Origin: Ignavibacteriales bacterium
GTDB lineage: Bacteria > Bacteroidota > Ignavibacteria > Ignavibacteriales > SURF-24
Length of the DNA stretch: 54,468 nucleotides
NCBI GenBank assembly: GCA_003599415.1
Contig: QZKB01000140.1
Span: 1 to 54,468, forward strand
Direction of reading: 5' to 3'
Positions 50,086 to 54,468 of this stretch are shown one piece after another (positions within the stretch are counted from its first letter, which is position 1; each line of letters begins with the position of its first letter). A program made the position numbers and the translations under genes. Below the pieces are notes generated by a model. That model made no database searches and was not told where the DNA came from. It was given only the letters and a program-made list of their open reading frames with translations.

Positions 50086-52080
50086 ATGAATAACATCGAT
50101 TTATCAATAATAATTGTTAATTATAATGTAAAGGAATTCCTGCAAAACCTTCTTACATCCATTCGCAAAAGCTCGCTTAATATTACAAAAGAAATAATTG
50201 TAGTCGATAATGCATCGGATGACGGCAGCGTTGAAATATTACAGGAAAAATTTCCTGATGTTAAACTAATTGCTAACAAAGTTAATGTCGGTTTCGGTAA
50301 TGCTAATAACATTGGATTAAAACTTGCCTCCGGTAAATACATCCTTCTTATAAATCCTGATGCAATCGTACAGGAAGATACCTTCCAGAAATTGATTGAA
50401 TTTTTTAATTCAACTCCCGATGCCGGAATTGCCGGCTGTAAAGTTCTAAACTCTGATGGTTCATTACAACTTGCCTGCAGAAGGGGATTCCCCGGACCCT
50501 GGACATCCTTTACAAAAGTAACAGGACTGAGCAAGTTGTTTCCTAATAATCGCTTGTTTGCAAGGTACAATCTTACCTATCTTGATGAAAATAAAACTTA
50601 TGAAGTTGATGCAATCTCCGGCGCTTTTATGATGATGAGAAGAGAAGTGTATGAAAAAATCGGCGGGTTTGATCCAGAATTTTTTATGTATGGTGAAGAT
50701 CTTGATTTATGCTACCGTACACAGAAGGCCGGATTCAAAGTTTATTATGTTCACACGACGCAGATAATTCATTATAAAGGTGAAAGTACAAAGCGAAGTA
50801 ATCTTGATGAAACAAAAGTTTTTTATGATGCAATGCATCTTTTTGTTAAGAAACATTTTTCATCTTCATTCCTTGTTCAGATCATTTTAAGATTTGCAAT
50901 TGTTCTAAGAAAGCTGGCTGCATTTGTTTACTATTATAAGTTAGTCCTGCTTGCAATTCTTTTTGATTTTATTTTTTACGATGTAGCGCTGCTGCTTGCC
51001 GACAAGTTATATACATCAAGTCACTGGGGAGGTTATCCAAGTGAAAAGCTATCTATAATTTTTACGATACCGGCAATATTGCAAATAATTCTTTCAAGTT
51101 TACTTGGTGCGTACAGGAAAGATTCTTTATCTGTGCTTAAAATTCTTTACTCGGTTTTCATTGGCTTTTTTATTATTTCTGCGACAACATTTTTCCTAAA
51201 GCAGTTTGCTTACAGTCGTGCGATAGTAATTATAACCTATGCTTTATTGTTTGTGTTATTACCACTATGGCGAATAATTGTTAAAGTGCTTTTTCATTTG
51301 GGTGTTAAAGATGAAGCCGGTAAATCAAGAACTTTAATTATTGGTACTTCGGAAAATGCTGTTAACCTTGCAGGCAGGCTAAAGAATAAATTTACTACAC
51401 TTCACAGCATAGTTGGTTTAATCGGTAACTCAAGGAAATCAATTGGCGAAACATTAAATGGATTTGAAGTTATTGGTAGTCTTGAAAATATCAGTAAGAT
51501 TATAAAAGAGAATAATATTAATGAAGTGATTTTTTCTTCAGTCGATATTTCTTATAGTGAAATTTTATCTGTTGTATCGAACAATCAAACTGAAAATGTG
51601 GAATTTAAAGTAGCCGGAAGTGAATTTGATTTTCTTGTAGGCAAATCTGCCGTAACTTTGCTTGATGATATACCGCTTCTCGGAATCTCTTATAACATTT
51701 CAGGAATACCGCAAAGAATTTCCAAGTTTATTTTTGATAAAGCAATCGGTATTCCGGTTTTGATATTCATCTGGCCTTTTATATATTTCTTTCAAAAGCT
51801 TACAAAGCAAAGCAACAGTTTTACAAAGTTTGTCATTAAAATTCCGCATGTTGTATTTGGAAGTTATAGCCTGGTTGGTCCTCCTGTAAAACGGGAGCTT
51901 AATCTCTTTCTTGGTAAGATTGGACTGACCGGTTTATGGTTCACTGAAGGTTATGATAAAAACGATAATGAAGAAGCCCTTAAGCTTGATATATATTATG
52001 CTAAAAATCAGAATATCTGGCTCGATCTAGAAATCCTTGGCAAGTCAATAAGCAAAATGTTTAATGAAAGGAATAGCTGA
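50086..52080 (+). CDS. Family 2 glycosyltransferase fused to a catalytically degenerate phosphoglycosyl transferase
   Basis: This 664-residue fusion has a GT2 domain (1 to about 300) with [21 protein letters not shown] (about 89-93) and Y-G-E-D-L-D-L-C-Y. Next comes a WbaP-like membrane region (about 295-410), a nucleotide/CoA-binding-like region ([12 protein letters not shown], about 420) and a short version of the sugar-transferase domain. In that domain the K-F-R-S-M part is gone. The Asp-Glu dyad of the D-E-x-P-Q motif is K-I (F-V-I-K-I-P-H, about 582-588), and V-G-P-R-P is V-G-P-P-V. So the second half is probably not catalytic and may act as a membrane anchor or partner of the intact enzyme at 46091. 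Its stop overlaps the accA start (TGATG). Confidence 0.9.
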   Translation: MNNIDLSIIIVNYNVKEFLQNLLTSIRKSSLNITKEIIVVDNASDDGSVEILQEKFPDVKLIANKVNVGFGNANNIGLKLASGKYILLINPDAIVQEDTFQKLIEFFNSTPDAGIAGCKVLNSDGSLQLACRRGFPGPWTSFTKVTGLSKLFPNNRLFARYNLTYLDENKTYEVDAISGAFMMMRREVYEKIGGFDPEFFMYGEDLDLCYRTQKAGFKVYYVHTTQIIHYKGESTKRSNLDETKVFYDAMHLFVKKHFSSSFLVQIILRFAIVLRKLAAFVYYYKLVLLAILFDFIFYDVALLLADKLYTSSHWGGYPSEKLSIIFTIPAILQIILSSLLGAYRKDSLSVLKILYSVFIGFFIISATTFFLKQFAYSRAIVIITYALLFVLLPLWRIIVKVLFHLGVKDEAGKSRTLIIGTSENAVNLAGRLKNKFTTLHSIVGLIGNSRKSIGETLNGFEVIGSLENISKIIKENNINEVIFSSVDISYSEILSVVSNNQTENVEFKVAGSEFDFLVGKSAVTLLDDIPLLGISYNISGIPQRISKFIFDKAIGIPVLIFIWPFIYFFQKLTKQSNSFTKFVIKIPHVVFGSYSLVGPPVKRELNLFLGKIGLTGLWFTEGYDKNDNEEALKLDIYYAKNQNIWLDLEILGKSISKMFNERNS

Positions 52081-53030
52081 TGGCCAAAACTATTTTAGAG
52101 TTTGAAAAACCAATCCTCGAACTTGAAGCCAAAATCATGGAGATGAAACAATTCTCCGAAAAAGTAGATATAAGTGATGAAATAGAAAAGCTTGAACGAA
52201 AAGTAAAAAAGCTTAAAGAAAATATTTACAGCAATCTTACCCGATGGCAGAAAGTTCAGCTTGCCCGTCATCCTGAAAGACCATATACATTAGACTATAT
52301 AAATTTAATTACAAGTGATTTTATTGAACTTCATGGCGACAGGTTATATAAAGATGATCATTCGATTGTTGGAGGTTTTGCAAAACTCGACTCATACAAA
52401 GTAATGCTCATTGGTCATCAGAAGGGAAGAGACACAAAATCAAATGTGTACAGAAATTTTGGAATGCCTAATCCCGAAGGTTACCGTAAAGCTTTGCGTT
52501 TAATGAAGCTTGCAGAGAAGTTTAATAAACCTGTAATTACTATGCTTGATACTCCGGGAGCATTCCCTGGAATGGAAGCTGAACAGCGCGGGCAGGCAGA
52601 AGCAATTGCAAAAAATCTTTTGGAAATGAGCAGGCTTAAAGTCCCGATTATTGTTGTAATAATTGGTGAAGGTGCAAGCGGTGGCGCGCTTGGAATTGGT
52701 GTTGGTGATAAAATCCTTATGCTGGAAAATTGCTGGTACTCTGTAATAAGTCCGGAATCCTGTTCAAGTATTCTATGGAAAACATGGGATTATAAGGAAC
52801 AGGCTGCCGAAGCATTAAAGCTTACTGCAAATGATTTGCTTAAGCTGAAGATAATCGATAGAATTATTCCTGAACCGTTAGGTGGTGCTCATACAAACTA
52901 TCAGCAGGCTGCATCAAATTTAAAAACTGCACTTCTTCAGGAGTTAAAAAATCTAACGAGACTAAATACAGATAAATTACTTGACCTTAGATTCCAGAAA
53001 TTTGCTAAGATGGGCGTGTGGGAAGAATAG
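52080..53030 (+). CDS. accA: Acetyl-CoA carboxylase carboxyltransferase subunit alpha
   Basis: This 316-residue subunit pairs with AccD (31754-32593). It has the N-terminal helical part ([12 protein letters not shown]), [11 protein letters not shown] (about 61-71) and [12 protein letters not shown]. The core D-T-P-G-A-F-P-G (about 158-165) and G-E-G-A-S-G-G-A (about 197-204) are also present. It starts inside the stop of the glycosyltransferase fusion, so it is co-translated with the polysaccharide genes. A terminator follows at 53066-53102. Confidence 0.96.
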   Translation: MAKTILEFEKPILELEAKIMEMKQFSEKVDISDEIEKLERKVKKLKENIYSNLTRWQKVQLARHPERPYTLDYINLITSDFIELHGDRLYKDDHSIVGGFAKLDSYKVMLIGHQKGRDTKSNVYRNFGMPNPEGYRKALRLMKLAEKFNKPVITMLDTPGAFPGMEAEQRGQAEAIAKNLLEMSRLKVPIIVVIIGEGASGGALGIGVGDKILMLENCWYSVISPESCSSILWKTWDYKEQAAEALKLTANDLLKLKIIDRIIPEPLGGAHTNYQQAASNLKTALLQELKNLTRLNTDKLLDLRFQKFAKMGVWEE

Positions 53031-53065
53031 AATGTTGATGTCTTAAAACGTGAATGAGCTGAAAA

Positions 53066-53102
53066 GTAAAATTAATATACACGAATTTTACTTGTCTTTT
53101 TT
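53066..53102 (+). terminator. Intrinsic terminator after accA
   Basis: GTAAAATT (53066-53073) pairs with AATTTTAC (53084-53091) around a 10-base loop, followed by TTGTC and six T (53097-53102). The AT-rich stem is weak but the T tract is clear. Confidence 0.6.
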
Positions 53103-53191
53103 CTGATTATATCTTTAAGAAGTTTTAAACAAAAATAACATTCGCTGTAAACCTGAATCTTAATATAAAATGAATTACAAAAGCTTTACTG

Positions 53192-53611
53192 ATGATAAAC
53201 AAAAAAACTGAAATACGTGTACGCTATGCAGATACCGATAAGATGCAGTTCGTATATAACGGAAAATATTTTGAGTACTTTGAAGTGGGAAGAACAGAGC
53301 TACTTCGCTCACTTGGATTGCCGTATAAAGAAATTGAAGTGAAAGGTTACCAGCTTCCTTTGCTTGAAGCCGGAATTAAATATAAGAACGCCGGCAAGTA
53401 TGATGATATTCTTGAAGTTGAGGCGATTGTGAATGAATTGCCAAAGCCGGTAATTCATATCGATTATATCATCCGCAGAAACGGAACAGATGAAATTGTT
53501 GCCGAAGGATTTACAAAACATATTTTCATAAATATTGATAATAAGAAAGCAGTTCGCCCGCCTAAATTTTATCTTGATATTCTTTCACCCTTTTTTCAAA
53601 ATGAAAAATGA
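53192..53611 (+). CDS. Acyl-CoA thioesterase, YbgC/FadM-like hotdog family
   Basis: This 139-residue hotdog-fold protein has the 4-hydroxybenzoyl-CoA thioesterase/YbgC signature: R-V-R-Y-A-D-T-D-K-M (about 8-17; the catalytic Asp), N-G-K-Y-F-E-Y-F-E-V-G-R and V-A-E-G-F-T-K-H. It hydrolyses acyl-CoA or a related thioester; the substrate is unknown. It follows a transcript end and overlaps nadC by four bases (ATGA), so the two form a small operon. Confidence 0.9.
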   Translation: MINKKTEIRVRYADTDKMQFVYNGKYFEYFEVGRTELLRSLGLPYKEIEVKGYQLPLLEAGIKYKNAGKYDDILEVEAIVNELPKPVIHIDYIIRRNGTDEIVAEGFTKHIFINIDNKKAVRPPKFYLDILSPFFQNEK

Positions 53612-54450
53612 ATAAGAAAAAAAATATTGAAGCCATAATAAAAAATGCTTTAAGCGAGGATATTGGTTCAGGCGATATCACTTCATTTGCAACAATACCG
53701 GCAAAGAAAAAAAGCATTGGAAAGTTTATTCTTAAAGAAGACGGAATAGTTGCCGGTCTCTCAGTAGTTAAAAAAGTTTTTAAGATTTATGACAAGACAA
53801 TTAAGTTCTCTCCAATGTTTAAGGATGGAGATTCTGTAAAGAAAGGAGAAACTGTTGCGTTAGTAATGGGAAGTTCAAGATCAATACTTAGCTGTGAACG
53901 CACAGCGCTAAACTTTCTTCAGAGGATGAGCGGTATTGCAACTGCTTCACATCATTTTGCAGAAGCGGTTAAGCATACAAAGGTAAAAATAATTGATACA
54001 CGTAAAACTGTTCCCGGTTTACGAATGCTTGATAAGCAAGCCGTAAAAGCAGGTGGCTGCAATAATCACCGCTTTGGTTTGTATGACATGTTTCTTATTA
54101 AGGATAATCATATTGCAGCATCCGGTTCGATTAGCAGTGCAATTAATGATTGCAGAAAATTCAACAGGAAAAAGAAAAAGAATTTTAAAATTGAAGTTGA
54201 AGTTGAAAACCTTGAACAATTAAAAGAAGCGCTTGAGAACGAAGTTGATATAATTATGCTTGATAATTTTAAAATTGAAGACATGGAAAATGCTGTAGTA
54301 TTAATTGGAAACAAAGCTAAGATTGAAGCTTCTGGTGGAATAAATATTAATACAGTTAAAGAAGTAGCGGAAACCGGAGTTGATTTCATTTCCGTTGGTG
54401 CATTAACTCATAGTGTAAATGCGCTTGACATCTCGCTTGAGATTGAATAA
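53608..54450 (+). CDS. nadC: Nicotinate-nucleotide pyrophosphorylase (quinolinate phosphoribosyltransferase)
   Basis: This 280-residue NAD biosynthesis enzyme converts quinolinate and PRPP to nicotinate mononucleotide, CO2 and pyrophosphate. Motifs: E-D-I-G-S-G-D-I-T-S (about 17-26), E-R-T-A-L-N-F-L-Q-R-M-S-G-I-A-T (about 97-112), D-T-R-K-T-V-P-G-L-R (about 131-140), N-N-H-R-F-G-L-Y-D and I-K-D-N-H. The active-site basic residues are all visible. No nadA or nadB lies in the window; the gene ends 18 bases before the window edge. Confidence 0.96.
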   Translation: MNKKKNIEAIIKNALSEDIGSGDITSFATIPAKKKSIGKFILKEDGIVAGLSVVKKVFKIYDKTIKFSPMFKDGDSVKKGETVALVMGSSRSILSCERTALNFLQRMSGIATASHHFAEAVKHTKVKIIDTRKTVPGLRMLDKQAVKAGGCNNHRFGLYDMFLIKDNHIAASGSISSAINDCRKFNRKKKKNFKIEVEVENLEQLKEALENEVDIIMLDNFKIEDMENAVVLIGNKAKIEASGGININTVKEVAETGVDFISVGALTHSVNALDISLEIE

Positions 54451-54468
54451 TAAATTTACCCGGCGGCT

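Overview
ORGANISM. The window is AT-rich bacterial DNA, most likely from the Ignavibacteria (Bacteroidota/Chlorobiota group). The main evidence is that at least four large secreted proteins end in the type IX secretion (T9SS) type A sorting domain, with the N-Y-P-N-P-F-N-P core typical of Ignavibacteria and relatives. No T9SS machinery, rRNA, tRNA, CRISPR array, integrase or IS transposase was seen. TTG start codons look common and many genes lack a clear Shine-Dalgarno sequence. Several intergenic regions carry TTGAC(A/T)-N16/17-TA(A/T)ANT promoters.

LAYOUT. (1) Positions 1-6150, minus strand: three secreted proteins. Two are paralogous beta-propeller-like proteins, one cut by the window edge. 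They flank a 1281-residue FG-GAP/VCBS protein built from two internal duplications. (2) 6201-12206, plus strand: a MATE exporter, then a tight run of Fn3-like protein, SpoIID-type lipoprotein, Maf, YbhN-type membrane protein and NADP isocitrate dehydrogenase. (3) 12360-18554: a regulatory module of lipoprotein, GAF/sigma-54 activator, Ser/Thr kinase with PEGA domains, Kelch/T9SS protein and DUF5683-like protein, with a near-consensus sigma-54 site inside it. (4) 18923-33541: housekeeping genes (YtxH/DUF948 pair, EF-G2, HIT, glycerate kinase, ThyX, propeller histidine kinase, DHFR, MutL, TsaB, DUF1573 lipoprotein, AccD, PanC). (5) 33603-52080: a Wzx/Wzy-type surface polysaccharide locus with SLBB export protein, Wzz, Wzy, Wzx, several glycosyltransferases, a phosphoglycosyl transferase and a WbpE-like aminotransferase. 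It is interrupted by a minus-strand 1151-residue T9SS protein with a decayed sorting-domain remnant beside it, and by a four-helix-bundle (IVS) cassette. (6) 52080-54450: AccA, a thioesterase and NadC.

HOW THE PARTS WORK TOGETHER. The polysaccharide locus can, in outline, start a glycan on undecaprenyl phosphate (46091-47497), extend it (five GT or GT-fusion genes), flip it (Wzx), polymerise it (Wzy), set its length (Wzz) and export it (SLBB protein). No BY-kinase or sugar-nucleotide pathway is present apart from the single aminotransferase. The T9SS cargo and the glycan locus may be functionally connected, because T9SS type A cargo is commonly attached to a surface glycolipid in Bacteroidota; that link is inference here.

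MOST NOTABLE. (a) The sigma-54 activator / atypical-loop kinase / T9SS-Kelch module with its own sigma-54-like promoter. (b) A glycosyltransferase fused to a phosphoglycosyl transferase-like domain that lacks the catalytic Asp-Glu pair. (c) A perfect 28-bp palindrome inserted in frame inside a T9SS sorting domain. (d) panC that seems to start at ATC. (e) Several different families of small palindromic or inverted repeats, including an IVS cassette and a gene-less look-alike.
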